A stretch of 64,000 nucleotides of DNA. It comes from Achromobacter anxifer. GTDB lineage: Bacteria > Pseudomonadota > Gammaproteobacteria > Burkholderiales > Burkholderiaceae_B. The position numbers and the translations under genes are program-made. Below, one piece after another: positions 31,860 to 42,507 of the stretch (the stretch's first letter is position 1; each line of letters starts with the position of its first letter). Location: contig NZ_CAHLAR010000002.1 in the NCBI RefSeq assembly GCF_903652925.1, positions 620,001-684,000 on the forward strand, read 5' to 3'. Below the pieces are notes generated by a model. It was not told the origin of the DNA and searched no databases. It was given only the letters and a program-made list of their open reading frames with translations.

Positions 31860-32404
31860 TGCGGCGCCCGCCCGGCGGCGTCCGGTCCCTTGGCGATGCG
31901 GCGCAGGGTGCCGATGGTGCGTAGCGAAATCGCCGCGGCCATGACGGGCAGCCAGATCGAATACCACCAGGTCGGCACGCCGATGGCGGGGGAGGTTTCT
32001 TCGTAGATGTATTCGTCGGCCACCAGCTTGACCGACAGCACGGTCAGCAGCAGGAAGAAGGCCAGCACGCAGCCGTTGGAGATCAGCGCCATGATGCGCT
32101 GGCGGCGCGGCGAGCCCGAGTCCGCCAGGATCTCGATGCGGATGTGGTGGTTGCGCACGAAAGCCACGCTGCCGCCCGCCATGGTCAGCACGATCAGCAG
32201 GAACACCGAGATCTCTTCCGTCCAGGCGAATGACTGGTCGGTGAAGTAGCGCACCAGCACGTTCAGGAAGGTGATGATGGCCAGCGCCGCCAGCAGGATC
32301 ACGGCCAGCCAGTCCTCGATGGCCAGCGGCACTTTGACTGCGGGATCTGATTCGGTGGGAATGATCGGTTCGACAGGCTCGGCGGGGGCTTCGGGGCGGG
32401 ACAT
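31856..32404 (-). CDS. TRAP transporter small permease (DctQ)
   Basis: A 182-residue membrane protein with four helices. The region VLVRYFTDQSFAWTEEISVF (near residue 50-70) is the DctQ motif, followed by GGSVAFVRNHHIRIEIL. A 28-residue acidic and proline-rich N-terminal tail precedes helix 1. It is the first gene of the second TRAP operon and is divergent from purL. Confidence 0.92.
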   Translation of the reverse strand: MSRPEAPAEPVEPIIPTESDPAVKVPLAIEDWLAVILLAALAIITFLNVLVRYFTDQSFAWTEEISVFLLIVLTMAGGSVAFVRNHHIRIEILADSGSPRRQRIMALISNGCVLAFFLLLTVLSVKLVADEYIYEETSPAIGVPTWWYSIWLPVMAAAISLRTIGTLRRIAKGPDAAGRAPQ

Positions 32405-32762
32405 GTGAGGCGGCGGCCGGCGCGCGGGTAGGCGCCATGCATTAATGGGGGTCGCTGCATCCTACCGTCGCGCCGTGGGGCCGGAAGTTCGTGTTTTCCC
32501 GCGGTGCGGGATACGCGCAACATGCTGCGCCGCCGCATAAGAGTTGGGCTTGCGGCGCGGCTGGTGTTGGGAAAGGTTCGCAATGGCGGGAACTTGCCGC
32601 CGATGCTGCTATGCACCATCAAACCACGAGACGCCTGGAATTCTTTTGTAACAGTGGCTGAAATCGGGCCATTGGAGGCCGTCGGAACAAGCTCTCCGGG
32701 AAAACCCCCTAAACGGGTAAAATCACGTTTTGCTCTCCTCCTCTTTATACGGCGCCCGCATC
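32405..32762. other. Intergenic region between the TRAP operon and purL
   Basis: This 358-bp spacer carries the promoters of the divergent dctQ and purL genes. TAAAAT at 32718-32723 is a plausible purL -10 box, but I see no convincing -35 hexamer. I see no gene or known RNA in it. A pyrimidine-rich run (CTCCTCCTCTTT) lies just before purL. Confidence 0.4.
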
Positions 32763-35700
32763 GTGTCCCTAGTTCAGCATCTGCCTGGTTCCTCCGTCCT
32801 GTCCTCCTTCCGTCGCGATCGCCTCCTGGCGCAATTGAAGGAAGCCGGCCTGCCGGTGGCCGACATATCCGCCCGCTACGAGCACTTCGTCAGCACCGAC
32901 GCGGCCCTGACGGCCGAACAGCAGCAGCATCTGGCCCAATTGCTGGACTACGGCACCCCCGCCACCGGCGACGCGCCGGCCAAGAGCCTGGCCCTGCTGG
33001 TGATCCCGCGCCTGGGCACGATTTCCCCGTGGGCCAGCAAGGCCACCGACATCGCCCACAACTGTGGCCTGTCGTCCGTGCACCGCATCGAACGCGGCGT
33101 GCGCTACGTGATCACCCCCGAGCGCGGCCTGCTGGGCGCCAAGACCTTCGACGACGCCATGCTGGCGCGCGCGGCGGATTGCCTGCACGACCGCATGACG
33201 GAAACCGTGGTGGACGCCAGCTTCGACGGCCAGGCGCTGTTCCAGCCGCTGGCCGGCAAGCCCATGCGCACGGTCGACGTGCAGGCGCGCGGCGCCGAAG
33301 CCCTGGCCGAGGCCAACATCTCGCTGGGCCTGGCGCTGTCGGACGATGAAATCGAATACCTGGCCAAGTCCTTCACCGACCTGGGCCGCGATCCCACCGA
33401 CGTGGAACTGATGATGTTCGCGCAGGCCAACAGCGAACACTGCCGCCACAAGATCTTCAACGCCCAGTGGGTGATCGACGGCCAGGAACAGCCCAACACG
33501 CTGTTCGGCATGATCCGCGCCACGCACAAGGCGCAGCCCGAGGGCACCGTGGTCGCCTATTCGGACAACGCCGCCATCATGGAAGGCGGCCCCGCGCAGC
33601 GCTTCCAGGCCGGCGTGCCGGGCGTGACGGGCGAGGGCGTGGAAGGCGCCAAGTACATCCGCCGCGACACCACCGTGCATACGCTGATGAAGGTGGAAAC
33701 GCACAATCACCCGACCGCGATCGCGCCGTTCCCCGGCGCCTCGACGGGCGCCGGCGGCGAGATCCGCGACGAAGGCGCGACCGGCCGCGGCTCCAAGCCC
33801 AAGGCCGGCCTGACCGGCTTCACCGTGTCGCACCTGCGCTTCGACGACGCCCTGCAGCCCTGGGAAGCCGACCACCACGGCCTACCCGAGCGCATCGCCT
33901 CGCCGCTGTCCATCATGATCGACGGCCCCATCGGCGGCGCGGCGTTCAACAACGAATTCGGCCGTCCCAACCTGCTGGGCTATTTCCGTTCGTTCGAACA
34001 GACCGCCGGCGGCACGCGCTGGGGCTACCACAAGCCCATCATGATCGCAGGCGGCCTGGGCAGCATCGACGCCGGCCTGACCCACAAGGACGTGATTCCT
34101 CCCGGCGCGCTGCTGATCCAGCTGGGCGGCCCGGGCTTCCGCATCGGCATGGGCGGCGGCGCCGCCTCCAGCATCAGCATGGGCAGCAACTCGGCTGAAC
34201 TGGACTTCGATTCCGTCCAGCGCGGCAACCCTGAACTCGAACGCCGCGCCCAGGAGGTCATCGACCGCTGCTGGCAGCAGGCCGAGAACAACCCCATCAT
34301 CGCGATCCACGACGTGGGCGCGGGCGGCCTGTCCAACGCCTTCCCGGAACTCGTGAACGACGCCGGCCGCGGCGCCATCTTCGACCTGAAGCGCGTGCCG
34401 CTGGAAGAATCGGGCCTGTCGCCTGCCGAAATCTGGAGCAACGAATCGCAGGAACGCTACGTCCTGTCGATCCTGCCCAAGGACCTGGAACGCTTCGACG
34501 CCATCGCCCGCCGTGAACGCTGCCCCTACGCGGTGGTGGGCGTGGCCACTGAAGAGCGCCAGCTGCGCGTGGTGGACGGCGAGGGCCTGCCGGGCCTGGA
34601 CGCGATCCGCCCGCAAGGCGAGGCCGAAGTGCGTCCGGTGGACGTGCCGATCGACGTCATCCTGGGCAAGCCGCCGCGCATGACCCGCGACGTCACGCGC
34701 CTGCCCGGCGTGTCGGCGCCGCTGGACCTGGCCGGCATCGACCTGACCGAAGCCGCCTACCGCGTGCTGCGCCACCCCACGGTGGCCAACAAGTCCTTCC
34801 TCATCACCATCGGCGACCGCACCGTGGGCGGGCTGTCCAGCCGCGACCAGATGGTCGGCCCGTGGCAGGTTCCGGTGGCCGATTGCGCCGTGACCCTGGC
34901 CGACTATGAAGGCTTCCGCGGCGAAGCCATGTCCATGGGCGAGCGCACCCCGATCGCCATGCTGGACGCGCCGGCTTCCGGCCGCATGGCCGTGGCCGAG
35001 GCCCTGACCAACCTGGCCGCCGCCGACGTGGCGCGCCTGGAAGACATCAAGCTGTCGGCCAACTGGATGGCCGCCTGCGGCGTGGCCGGCCAGGACGCCG
35101 CGCTGTACGACACCGTGTCCGCCGTCAGCGAACTGTGCCAGGCCACCGGCCTGTCGATTCCGGTCGGCAAGGATTCCCTGTCCATGAAGACGTCCTGGGA
35201 ACAGGACGGCGAGCAGCGCCAGGTGGTGGCGCCGGTGTCGCTGATCGTCACGGCCTTCGCGCCCGTGGCCGACGTGCGCGCCAGCCTGACCCCGCAGCTG
35301 CGCACCGACGCCGGCGACAGCGTCCTGATCCTGATCGACCTGGGCCGCGGCCGCCATCGCATGGGCGGCTCGATCCTGGCGCAGGCCTACAACCAGGTCG
35401 GCGAAACCGTGCCGGACATCGACGCGCCGCAAGACCTGCGCGCCTTCTTCGTCACCATCCGCACCCTGGCCGAAGCCGGCACCATCCTGGCCTACCACGA
35501 CCGTTCCGACGGCGGCCTGTTCGCGACCCTGGCCGAAATGGCCTTCGCCGGCCGCACCGGCATCTCGGTCAACCTGGACATGCTGACCTTCGATCCGCAA
35601 TCGGCGGATTGGGGCGACTACAAGATCCGCCCCGAACAGGTGGCGGTGCAGCGCGAGGAACTGACGCTCAAGGCGCTGTTCTCCGAAGAAGCCGGCGCCG

Positions 35701-36812
35701 TCATCCAGGTGCCCGCCGCCCAGCGCGACGCCGTCATGCAGGTGCTGCGCGGCGCGGGCCTGTCGGCGCATTCGCACGTCATCGGCGGCCTGAACGGCGC
35801 CGACGAAGTCGAGTTCTACCGCGACGGCAAGAAGGTCTGGGGCCAGCCGCGAGCCGAACTCGGCCGCGCCTGGAGCGAAGTGTCCTACCGCATCATGTCG
35901 CGCCGCGACAACCCGGCCTGCGCCCAGGCCGAGCTCGACGTCTGGAACGACACCACCGATCCGGGCATGAGCCCCAACGTGGACTTCGATCCCCAGGAAG
36001 ACGTGGCCGCGCCGTTCATCAACACCGGCAAGCGTCCGCGCGTGGCGATCCTGCGCGAGCAGGGCTGCAACAGCCAGGTGGAAATGGGCTGGGCCTTCGA
36101 CACCGCCGGCTTCGAAGCCGTCGACGTGCACATGACCGACCTGCTGTCCGGCCGCGTGGACCTCGCGCAGGTGCAGGGCCTGGTGGCCGTTGGCGGCTTC
36201 AGCTACGGCGACGTGCTGGGCGCCGGCGAAGGCTGGGCGCGCACCATCCGCTTCAACAGCAAGCTGTCGGACCAGTTCGCCGCCTACTTCGCGCGTCCCG
36301 ATACCTTCGCGCTGGGCGTGTGCAACGGCTGCCAGATGATGGCTGCGCTGGCGCCGATGATCCCGGGCGCGGAATACTGGCCGCGCTTCACGCGCAACCT
36401 GTCGGAAAAGTACGAAGCCCGCCTGGCGATGATCGAAGTGGCCAAGTCGCCGTCGATCTTCTTCGCCGGCATGGAAGGCGCGCGCATTCCGGTGGCCGTG
36501 GCCCACGGCGAAGGCTATGCCGACTTCTCGCAGCAGGGCGACGCCAGCCGCCTGTTGGCCGGCGCGCGCTACATCGACAACCGCGGCCAGGTTACCGAAG
36601 CGTATCCGTTCAACCCGAACGGCAGCCCGGGCGGCCTGGCGTCGGTCACCACCGCCGACGGCCGCTTCACGGTCATGATGCCGCACCCGGAACGCGTGAC
36701 GCGCAACGTCATGATGTCCTGGGCGCCTGAAAAGTGGGGTAAGGCGGACAAGGGCGGCGCGTTCAGCCCCTGGATGCGCATCTTCCGCAACGCGCGCGTC
36801 TGGCTGAAGTAA
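32763..36812 (+). CDS. purL: Phosphoribosylformylglycinamidine synthase
   Basis: A 1349-residue single-chain enzyme of purine synthesis that converts FGAR, glutamine and ATP to FGAM. The order is N-terminal PurS-like domain, linker ([18 protein letters not shown]), two FGAM synthase halves ([19 protein letters not shown] and [19 protein letters not shown]) and a C-terminal class I glutaminase with the nucleophile cysteine in [13 protein letters not shown] and its partner in MPHPERVT. I chose a GTG start at 32763, giving [11 protein letters not shown]; no Shine-Dalgarno sequence is visible, and a TTG start at 32730 is the alternative. A strong terminator follows. Confidence 0.97.
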   Translation: MSLVQHLPGSSVLSSFRRDRLLAQLKEAGLPVADISARYEHFVSTDAALTAEQQQHLAQLLDYGTPATGDAPAKSLALLVIPRLGTISPWASKATDIAHNCGLSSVHRIERGVRYVITPERGLLGAKTFDDAMLARAADCLHDRMTETVVDASFDGQALFQPLAGKPMRTVDVQARGAEALAEANISLGLALSDDEIEYLAKSFTDLGRDPTDVELMMFAQANSEHCRHKIFNAQWVIDGQEQPNTLFGMIRATHKAQPEGTVVAYSDNAAIMEGGPAQRFQAGVPGVTGEGVEGAKYIRRDTTVHTLMKVETHNHPTAIAPFPGASTGAGGEIRDEGATGRGSKPKAGLTGFTVSHLRFDDALQPWEADHHGLPERIASPLSIMIDGPIGGAAFNNEFGRPNLLGYFRSFEQTAGGTRWGYHKPIMIAGGLGSIDAGLTHKDVIPPGALLIQLGGPGFRIGMGGGAASSISMGSNSAELDFDSVQRGNPELERRAQEVIDRCWQQAENNPIIAIHDVGAGGLSNAFPELVNDAGRGAIFDLKRVPLEESGLSPAEIWSNESQERYVLSILPKDLERFDAIARRERCPYAVVGVATEERQLRVVDGEGLPGLDAIRPQGEAEVRPVDVPIDVILGKPPRMTRDVTRLPGVSAPLDLAGIDLTEAAYRVLRHPTVANKSFLITIGDRTVGGLSSRDQMVGPWQVPVADCAVTLADYEGFRGEAMSMGERTPIAMLDAPASGRMAVAEALTNLAAADVARLEDIKLSANWMAACGVAGQDAALYDTVSAVSELCQATGLSIPVGKDSLSMKTSWEQDGEQRQVVAPVSLIVTAFAPVADVRASLTPQLRTDAGDSVLILIDLGRGRHRMGGSILAQAYNQVGETVPDIDAPQDLRAFFVTIRTLAEAGTILAYHDRSDGGLFATLAEMAFAGRTGISVNLDMLTFDPQSADWGDYKIRPEQVAVQREELTLKALFSEEAGAVIQVPAAQRDAVMQVLRGAGLSAHSHVIGGLNGADEVEFYRDGKKVWGQPRAELGRAWSEVSYRIMSRRDNPACAQAELDVWNDTTDPGMSPNVDFDPQEDVAAPFINTGKRPRVAILREQGCNSQVEMGWAFDTAGFEAVDVHMTDLLSGRVDLAQVQGLVAVGGFSYGDVLGAGEGWARTIRFNSKLSDQFAAYFARPDTFALGVCNGCQMMAALAPMIPGAEYWPRFTRNLSEKYEARLAMIEVAKSPSIFFAGMEGARIPVAVAHGEGYADFSQQGDASRLLAGARYIDNRGQVTEAYPFNPNGSPGGLASVTTADGRFTVMMPHPERVTRNVMMSWAPEKWGKADKGGAFSPWMRIFRNARVWLK

Positions 36813-37180
36813 GCCGGTAGCAAGCGCCAGCGCCGGCTCTCAGGCGCCAGCGCGACACGCCCCGCCAGGAGGACCCAGGGTCCGGCTGGCGGGGCGTTTT
36901 CATTGCGGCGTTCAGAAGGTACTTGAGCTGGCCGAAGACGCAGCGGTTCATGGGTGTCGCGTCACGGCTGGGCCGCGCCTTGCGGGCGGTCGCGAGCCGA
37001 GGCCCTCACGATGGGCGGGTCAGGTTCAAGTATTGCTGGGGATGGTCGCTGCTGATCGGGCAAGAGGGTCCGGGTCTGGCCGGTAACAAGGCCTGCAATG
37101 AACTGAGATATTTAACTTTTCATTGCGACGTGTCGTAAAGCACACGTAGCAGAAATACGCAACCCGGAGTGACCCCAATA
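36813..37180. other. Spacer between purL and the chemotaxis receptor gene
   Basis: This 368-bp stretch holds the purL terminator and, after it, about 280 bp with the promoter of the receptor gene. AT-rich sequence (ATATTTAACTTTTCATT) lies at about 37107-37123. I see no open frame of interest and no safe sigma-28 motif, though TAAAG occurs at 37136-37140. Confidence 0.4.
36857..36900 (+). terminator. Rho-independent terminator of purL
   Basis: Perfect 12-bp arms ACGCCCCGCCAG (36857-36868) and CTGGCGGGGCGT (36886-36897) are followed by TTTTC. A smaller GGACCC/GGGTCC stem lies inside the loop. Confidence 0.9.
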
Positions 37181-38806
37181 ATGTTCAAGAATCTCAGTAT
37201 TCGCGCGGTCCTGACGACCGCTTTAGCCGTTTTCTTCGCGCTTTTCCTGGTAACTGGCATCGCTGTGCACCAGCAGCTGACTTCCAACCGCAATTCCATC
37301 GAGGTGTTGCTGGACACCAATCTGGTCCGCGCCAACGCCGTGAACGGCGCCGGCACCGAACTGCTGCGCGCCCGCCTGGTACTGCTGTCGGCCCAGACCG
37401 CCCTGATGGAAGGCAAGAGCCTCGACAACCTGGCCAGCATGCAGCGCCTGGACGGCTATACCAAGAAGGCCGGCGAGCTGATCCAGCTGGTGCGCCAGAC
37501 GCCCGAGACCTCGGCCCAGGGCAAGCCGCTGCTGGAAGCGGCGCTGGCCGCCTACGACGTCTATCAGCGCGACGCCATCGTGCCCATGATCGCGGCCATC
37601 CGCGCCGGCAACGCGCAGGAATCGAACCGCCTGAACCTGGAGAAGGTGACGCCGCTGGGCCTGACCTTCACCGCCGCCATCCAGAAGTACGTGGACTACG
37701 CCGACGAGGTCGGCCAACGCGTCGCGCGCGACGCCTCCGCCCGCATCAATGGCGCGCTGGCGTTGCTGGTCGGCCTGCTGGTCGTGGTCGCGGCGCTGGT
37801 GGTCGGTCTGTACGCGGTATTCGGCCGCGCCGTGTTCCGTCCGCTGCATGAAGCCGGCCGCCTGTTCGACCGCATTGCCGGCGGCGACCTGACCAACCGC
37901 ATCGAGCAACGCGGCAACAACGAAATCGGCGTGCTGTACGCCGCCGTCAAGCGCATGCAGGACAGCCTGGCCCGCACCGTGTCCGCGGTGCGCCTGGGCG
38001 TGGAAGAAATCCACACTGGCGCGCGCGAGATCGCCGCCGGCAACATCGACCTGTCTTCCCGTACCGAGCAGCAAGCCGCGTCGCTGGAAGAAACCGCCGC
38101 CAGCATGGACGAGCTGTCGTCTACCGTGCGCAACAACGCGGAAAGCTCGCGCAGCGCCTCGGAACTGGCGGTGGCGGCATCCGAAGTGGCGACGCGCGGC
38201 GGCCAGGCCGTGGGCGACGTGGTTGGCACGATGCGCGGCATCGCGGACAGCTCCAACCGCATCGCCGACATCGTCGGCGTGATCGACGGCATCGCCTTTC
38301 AGACCAATATCCTGGCGCTGAACGCGGCGGTGGAAGCGGCGCGCGCGGGCGAGCAGGGCAAGGGCTTCGCGGTCGTGGCCAGCGAAGTGCGCGCCCTGGC
38401 GCAGCGCAGCGCCGCCGCCGCCAAGGAAATCAAGGGCCTGATCGACGACTCGGTGCAGAAGGTGTCCATCGGTTCCGACCAGGTGGAAGCCGCCGGCGCC
38501 ACCATGCAGGAAATCGTGGTTTCGGTGCGCCGCGTGACGGACATCATCAACGAGATCTCCAGTGCGTCCGAGGAGCAGTCCCAGGGCATCCAGCAGGTCA
38601 ACCAGGCCGTGTCGCAGATGGACAGCGTGACGCAGCAGAACGCCGCGCTGGTCGAAGAGGCCGCGGCCTCCGCCGCCTCGCTGGAAACCCAGGCGCAGCG
38701 CCTGCGCGAAGCCGTGGCCGTGTTCAAGCTGCAGACCGGCCGCGTGATCGACGCCGACGCGCCGGCCGTGGGCCGCAGCGGCGAGCCGGCCTTGCTCGGC
38801 GCCTGA
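37181..38806 (+). CDS. Methyl-accepting chemotaxis protein
   Basis: A 541-residue transmembrane receptor. TM1 is about residues 9-30 ([20 protein letters not shown]), followed by a periplasmic four-helix-bundle domain of about 155 residues (Tar-like). TM2 reads [20 protein letters not shown], then HAMP ([20 protein letters not shown]) and the signalling domain with the conserved hairpin tip [20 protein letters not shown]. The C-terminus ends GEPALLGA without the NWETF-type CheR/CheB docking peptide. The ATG at 37181 is chosen; GGAG lies about 12 bases upstream, and a GTG at 37169 is possible. Ligand unknown. Confidence 0.95.
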   Translation: MFKNLSIRAVLTTALAVFFALFLVTGIAVHQQLTSNRNSIEVLLDTNLVRANAVNGAGTELLRARLVLLSAQTALMEGKSLDNLASMQRLDGYTKKAGELIQLVRQTPETSAQGKPLLEAALAAYDVYQRDAIVPMIAAIRAGNAQESNRLNLEKVTPLGLTFTAAIQKYVDYADEVGQRVARDASARINGALALLVGLLVVVAALVVGLYAVFGRAVFRPLHEAGRLFDRIAGGDLTNRIEQRGNNEIGVLYAAVKRMQDSLARTVSAVRLGVEEIHTGAREIAAGNIDLSSRTEQQAASLEETAASMDELSSTVRNNAESSRSASELAVAASEVATRGGQAVGDVVGTMRGIADSSNRIADIVGVIDGIAFQTNILALNAAVEAARAGEQGKGFAVVASEVRALAQRSAAAAKEIKGLIDDSVQKVSIGSDQVEAAGATMQEIVVSVRRVTDIINEISSASEEQSQGIQQVNQAVSQMDSVTQQNAALVEEAAASAASLETQAQRLREAVAVFKLQTGRVIDADAPAVGRSGEPALLGA

Positions 38807-38856
38807 CTTCTTTTTGCGCGGCGGCCAGCCGGAATGGCCGGCCGAGTCCGGTCCTG

Positions 38857-38895
38857 GCCCCCAGCGCATCGCGTCTGGGGGCTTTGTCATTTTTG
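38857..38895 (+). terminator. Rho-independent terminator after the chemotaxis receptor
   Basis: Arms GCCCCCAG (38857-38864) and CTGGGGGC (38875-38882) are followed by TTTGTCATTTTT. Confidence 0.85.
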
Positions 38896-39071
38896 AGCCG
38901 GGACCGCTGCGCATATCGGAACCGAGGCAGAGGAACCAAGGCAGCGAAACCAGGGCCGGAGCGCGGCACCATTTTCCGGCGCCGACATCAATCAGGGACA
39001 AAAGATGCCAGCCGTGCCGCGCAGGCATAAAATAGCGGATTGCCCATCCCCCGCACACAGGATCCCGCGCC

Positions 39072-40544
39072 ATGAACGCACGCATCCCCGAAGACGCTCT
39101 TCCTCCCACCCTGGACCCGAAGGCCCTGCAGGCTTTCGTGGACGACAAGTGGGACAACGAGATCATCCCGGCGCTGACCGACTACATCGCCATCCCGGCC
39201 AAGAGCCCGGCCTTCGACGCCGACTGGGAAAAGAACGCGTTCATCGAGCGCGTGGTGCGCGACGCGGCGCAGTGGGTCGAGGCGCAGAAGGTCTCGGGGC
39301 TGAAGCTGGAAGTGGTGCGCCTGCCGGGCCGCACGCCCGTCATTTTCTTTGACGCGCCGGCCACCCGCAGCGACAACGGCGACACCGTGCTGCTGTACGG
39401 CCACCTGGACAAGCAGCCCGAATTCTCTGGCTGGCGCGCGGGCCTCGGCCCCTGGACCCCCAAGCTCGAAGACGGCAAGCTGTACGGCCGCGGCGGCGCC
39501 GACGACGGCTATGCCGTGTACGCCTCGCTGACCGCCATCATGGCGCTGGACAAGCAGGGCATTCCGCGCCCGCGCTGCGTGGGCATCGTCGAAACCTGTG
39601 AGGAATCCGGCAGCTACGACCTGCTGCCCTACGTGGACGCGCTGCGCGACCGCCTGGGCAATGTGGCCCTGGTGGTGTGCCTGGACTCGGGCGCCGGCAA
39701 CTACGACCAGCTCTGGATGACGACCTCGCTGCGCGGTATGGTGTCGGGCACGCTGGAAGTGCAGGTGCTGGACGAAGGCGTGCACTCGGGCGACTCCAGC
39801 GGCGTGGTGCCGTCCTCGTTCCGCATCCTGCGCCATCTGCTGGACCGCCTGGAAGACAGCAGCACCGGCCGCCTGCTGCCGCAGAGCCTGCATTGCGAGA
39901 TCCCGGCCGAACGCGTCGAACAGGTGCACGCCACCGCGCGCATCCTGGGCGATGAAGTCTGGCGCCGTTTCCCCTGGAGCTGCGGCGCCGACGGCGGCTT
40001 CGTGCTGCCCATGACGACCGAGCCCGAACAGGCCCTGCTGAACCGCACCTGGCGTCCGACCCTGTCGGTGACCGGCGCCGAAGGCCTGCCGCCGCTGTCC
40101 AGCGCCGGCAACGTGCTGCGCCCGCGCACCGCCTTCAAGCTGTCGCTGCGCCTGCCGCCGCTGATCGACGCCGTGGCCGCCTCGCAAGAGATCAAGGCGC
40201 TGCTGGAAGCCGACGCGCCCTACAACGCCAAGGTGATCTTCAAGGCCAACGAAGGCGCCGCCACGGGCTGGAACGCCCCGGCTTCCGCACCCTGGCTGAC
40301 GCAGGCGCTGGACGCGGCCTCGCAGCAATACTATGGCGCCTCCTGCGGCTATATCGGCCAGGGCGGCACCATCCCGCTGATGAGCATTCTGCAGAAGGGC
40401 TTCCCCAAAGCCCAGTTCATGGTCTGCGGCGTATTGGGCCCCAAGTCCAACGCCCACGGCCCCAATGAATTCCTGCACGTGCCCTATGGCAAGAAGCTGA
40501 CCGCGGCCGTGGCCCAGACCATGGCGGCCATGCCCACCGCGTAA
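39072..40544 (+). CDS. M20 family metallopeptidase
   Basis: A 490-residue zinc-dependent peptidase. Metal-site motifs occur in order: VLLYGHLDKQPE near 101-112, GRGGADDGYAVYAS near 139-152, the general-base pair in VETCEESGSYD near 176-186, a cluster aspartate in VCLDSGAGNYD and the late histidine in SNAHGPNEFLHVPYG. The dimerisation domain lies between about 225 and 365. The family cleaves dipeptides or N-acyl amino acids; CNDP-like dipeptidases are the nearest by layout. No signal peptide is seen, so it is cytoplasmic. It ends at a terminator and is probably monocistronic. Confidence 0.93.
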   Translation: MNARIPEDALPPTLDPKALQAFVDDKWDNEIIPALTDYIAIPAKSPAFDADWEKNAFIERVVRDAAQWVEAQKVSGLKLEVVRLPGRTPVIFFDAPATRSDNGDTVLLYGHLDKQPEFSGWRAGLGPWTPKLEDGKLYGRGGADDGYAVYASLTAIMALDKQGIPRPRCVGIVETCEESGSYDLLPYVDALRDRLGNVALVVCLDSGAGNYDQLWMTTSLRGMVSGTLEVQVLDEGVHSGDSSGVVPSSFRILRHLLDRLEDSSTGRLLPQSLHCEIPAERVEQVHATARILGDEVWRRFPWSCGADGGFVLPMTTEPEQALLNRTWRPTLSVTGAEGLPPLSSAGNVLRPRTAFKLSLRLPPLIDAVAASQEIKALLEADAPYNAKVIFKANEGAATGWNAPASAPWLTQALDAASQQYYGASCGYIGQGGTIPLMSILQKGFPKAQFMVCGVLGPKSNAHGPNEFLHVPYGKKLTAAVAQTMAAMPTA

Positions 40545-40562
40545 GCGGCGGCGACGCTCATC

Positions 40563-40598
40563 AAAGCGCGGGCCGGAACGCCCGCGCTTTTCTTTTTT
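40563..40598 (+). terminator. Rho-independent terminator after the M20 peptidase
   Basis: Arms AAAGCGCGGGC and GCCCGCGCTTT with a six-base loop are followed by TTTTCTTTTTT. It lies directly before the DUF1415 gene. Confidence 0.9.
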
Positions 40599-40613
40599 CC
40601 AGGACGGACCCCC

Positions 40614-41171
40614 ATGATTTCCACTTCCGACGCCTATGCCAACGTGGTCGCTGAGACCAAGCTCTGGGTGAACCAGGCCGTCATCGGCCTGAACCTCTGT
40701 CCCTTCGCCAAGGCGGTCCAGGTCAAGGACCAGATCCGCTTTGCCGTCAGCGACGCCACCGACGCCGAGGGCGTCCTGACCGACTTGCAGGACGAGCTGG
40801 CCCTGCTGGCCGAGACCGACCCGGAAAAGATCGACACCACGCTGCTGATCATCCCCGATGCGCTGGACGACTTCCTGGAGTTCAACGACTTCGAGGACCT
40901 GTCGGATCGCCTGCTCAAGCGCATGCGCCTGGTGGGCGAGCTGCAGGTCGCCACCTTCCATCCGCAGTTCCAGTTCGCCGACACCCAGCCGGACGACATC
41001 GAGAACTACACCAACCGTTCGCCGTATCCCATCCTGCATCTGTTGCGCGAAGACAGCATCGACCGCGCCGTGGAATCCTTCCCGGACGCCGCCGAGATCT
41101 ACGAGAAGAACATCGACACGATGCAGCGGCTGGGCCTGGAAGGCTGGAAAAAGCTGATGACGAAGGCTTGA
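40614..41171 (+). CDS. DUF1415 family protein
   Basis: A 185-residue cytoplasmic protein of a widespread proteobacterial family without assigned function. Recognisable segments are TKLWVNQAVIGLNLCPFAKA (near 16-35), TTLLIIPDALDDFLEFNDF (near 75), VATFHPQFQFADTQPDDIEN (near 115-134) and RSPYPILHLLREDSIDRAVE. The conserved cysteine in LNLCPFA and the FHP-FQF motif suggest a binding or catalytic site. AGGA precedes the ATG. The last two codons and the stop belong to a 14-bp tandem repeat that continues downstream. Confidence 0.92.
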   Translation: MISTSDAYANVVAETKLWVNQAVIGLNLCPFAKAVQVKDQIRFAVSDATDAEGVLTDLQDELALLAETDPEKIDTTLLIIPDALDDFLEFNDFEDLSDRLLKRMRLVGELQVATFHPQFQFADTQPDDIENYTNRSPYPILHLLREDSIDRAVESFPDAAEIYEKNIDTMQRLGLEGWKKLMTKA

Positions 41172-41233
41172 TGCCCAAGGCTTGAGGACCAAGGCCTGAT
41201 GACGAAGGCTTGATGTCTCAAGGCTTGAGGACC
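41163..41233. repeat. Five tandem copies of a 14-bp unit spanning a stop codon
   Basis: Units start at 41163, 41177, 41191, 41205 (15 bp) and 41220. The consensus is AAGGCTTGAKGNCC. The first unit supplies the last codons and stop of the DUF1415 gene, and each copy repeats the same stop codon. Confidence 0.85.
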
Positions 41234-41511
41234 TGGCGGGCGGGGCGCCCGCCGTCAGCCGCGGAACCGGAAGTCCCGCGTTCCCGCGGCCTCGGATCCA
41301 GATACTAAATACCGTCCAGCGAAATCCCACCCCCTCTTGCCCGCACAGCCTCGGGATATCCCTAGATAGCCCGTCCACGGTATTGCATACAACATACTGA
41401 CGCCGCGACAGCTCGCCGTAAGGTGAGCCGCGCGCCAGACCTTTCCCTTCGAATGCTTTGCCCCGCGGCCTCTCCCGGGCGCGGGGGCGTAGTCCTTGCC
41501 TGGAGAGTTGT
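41172..41511. other. Spacer upstream of a Bug receptor gene
   Basis: This 340-bp stretch contains the 14-bp repeats and then the control region of the next gene. TTGCATACAA at 41383-41392 is a ten-base TTG-N4-CAA palindrome of the kind bound by GntR-type regulators, about 120 bp before the start. No gene is seen. Confidence 0.4.
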
Positions 41512-42498
41512 ATGCGATTCACCCGCCGCCATGCCCTGGGCGCGCTTGCCGCGCTGCCCCTGATCTCGCGCCCAGCCTGGGCCCAGAACACCTTTCCGAC
41601 CCGCCCCGTGCGCCTGCTGGTGGGTTTTGCCCCAGGAGGGCTGACGGACATCGCGGCGCGCGCCCTGGCCGAGCGCATGGGCAAGACGCTGAAGCAGAGC
41701 GTGGTAGTGGAAAACCGCCCCGGCGGCCAGGCCATCATCGCCACCGTGGCGGTGGCGCGCGCGGAGCCCGACGGCTACATCCTGGGTTTCGCCGGCACCA
41801 ACGGCATGATCCTGAACCCCTTGCTCTACAACAACCTGCCGTACCAGCAGTCCGACTTCAAGCAACTGGGTTCCATGGGCAAGTCGCCCATGCTGCTGAT
41901 CGTGCATCCCGAGCTGGGGGTGAAGAACGTGCAGGAGTTCATTGCGCTGGCCAAGAAGAAGCCCGGCGACATCACTTGCGCGCACGCGGGGCGCGGCGTG
42001 ATCAATCACCTGGCCCTGCTGCATTTCCAGTCCAAGACCGGCACGCAGTTCCAGGATGTGCCCTACAAGGGCAGCGGTCCCGCGCTGCTGGACCTGATGG
42101 CGGGCACGGTGCAGAGCACCTTCGACTTCCCGACGTCCGCGCTGCCCAACATCAAGTCGGGCAAGCTGCAGGTGCTGGCGGTCACGTCGGACAAGCGCCT
42201 GTCCAGCCTGCCCGACGTGCCCACCATGAAGGAGGCGGGCGTGGACGGCTTCGAACTCTATACCCGCATGATGATCTCGGGTCCGGCCGCCATGCCCGCA
42301 GCGGTCGTCGCGACCCTGGAGAACGCCGTGCGCGAAGGCACGCGCGACCCCAGCCTGGTGCAGCAGTTCGCAGACCAGGGCGTGACCGTGGAGTTCACGT
42401 CCTCGGCCGACCTGGACAAGGTCATTGCCGACGAATCCGCCATGTGGGCCCAGGTCATCAAGGCCAATGGCGTGCCCAAGACCGACCTGAAGAGCTAA
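41512..42498 (+). CDS. Bug/TctC family tripartite tricarboxylate receptor
   Basis: A 328-residue periplasmic solute-binding protein. The N-terminus RFTRRHALGALAALPLISRP has a twin-arginine-like motif with likely cleavage after PAWA. The Bug family is shown by TRPVRLLVGFAPGGLTDIAA, VVENRPGGQAIIATVAVARA, PDGYILGFAGTNGMILNPLL and DVPYKGSGPALLDLMAGTVQ. The ATG has TGGAGAG upstream. No TctA/TctB genes are near, as is common for Bug proteins in this group. It lies 9 bp before a BAAT-type thioesterase gene, so the two may act on one organic acid or conjugate. Confidence 0.93.
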   Translation: MRFTRRHALGALAALPLISRPAWAQNTFPTRPVRLLVGFAPGGLTDIAARALAERMGKTLKQSVVVENRPGGQAIIATVAVARAEPDGYILGFAGTNGMILNPLLYNNLPYQQSDFKQLGSMGKSPMLLIVHPELGVKNVQEFIALAKKKPGDITCAHAGRGVINHLALLHFQSKTGTQFQDVPYKGSGPALLDLMAGTVQSTFDFPTSALPNIKSGKLQVLAVTSDKRLSSLPDVPTMKEAGVDGFELYTRMMISGPAAMPAAVVATLENAVREGTRDPSLVQQFADQGVTVEFTSSADLDKVIADESAMWAQVIKANGVPKTDLKS

Positions 42499-42507
42499 GG
42501 AACCGCC

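Noticed and set aside
33882-36686. A 934-codon open frame on the minus strand opposite purL
   Set aside because: Same cause; its composition is unlike a folded protein and purL is beyond doubt.
37136-37180. A sigma-28 flagellar promoter before the chemotaxis receptor
   Set aside because: TAAAG is present, but nothing like GCCGATAA follows at the right distance.
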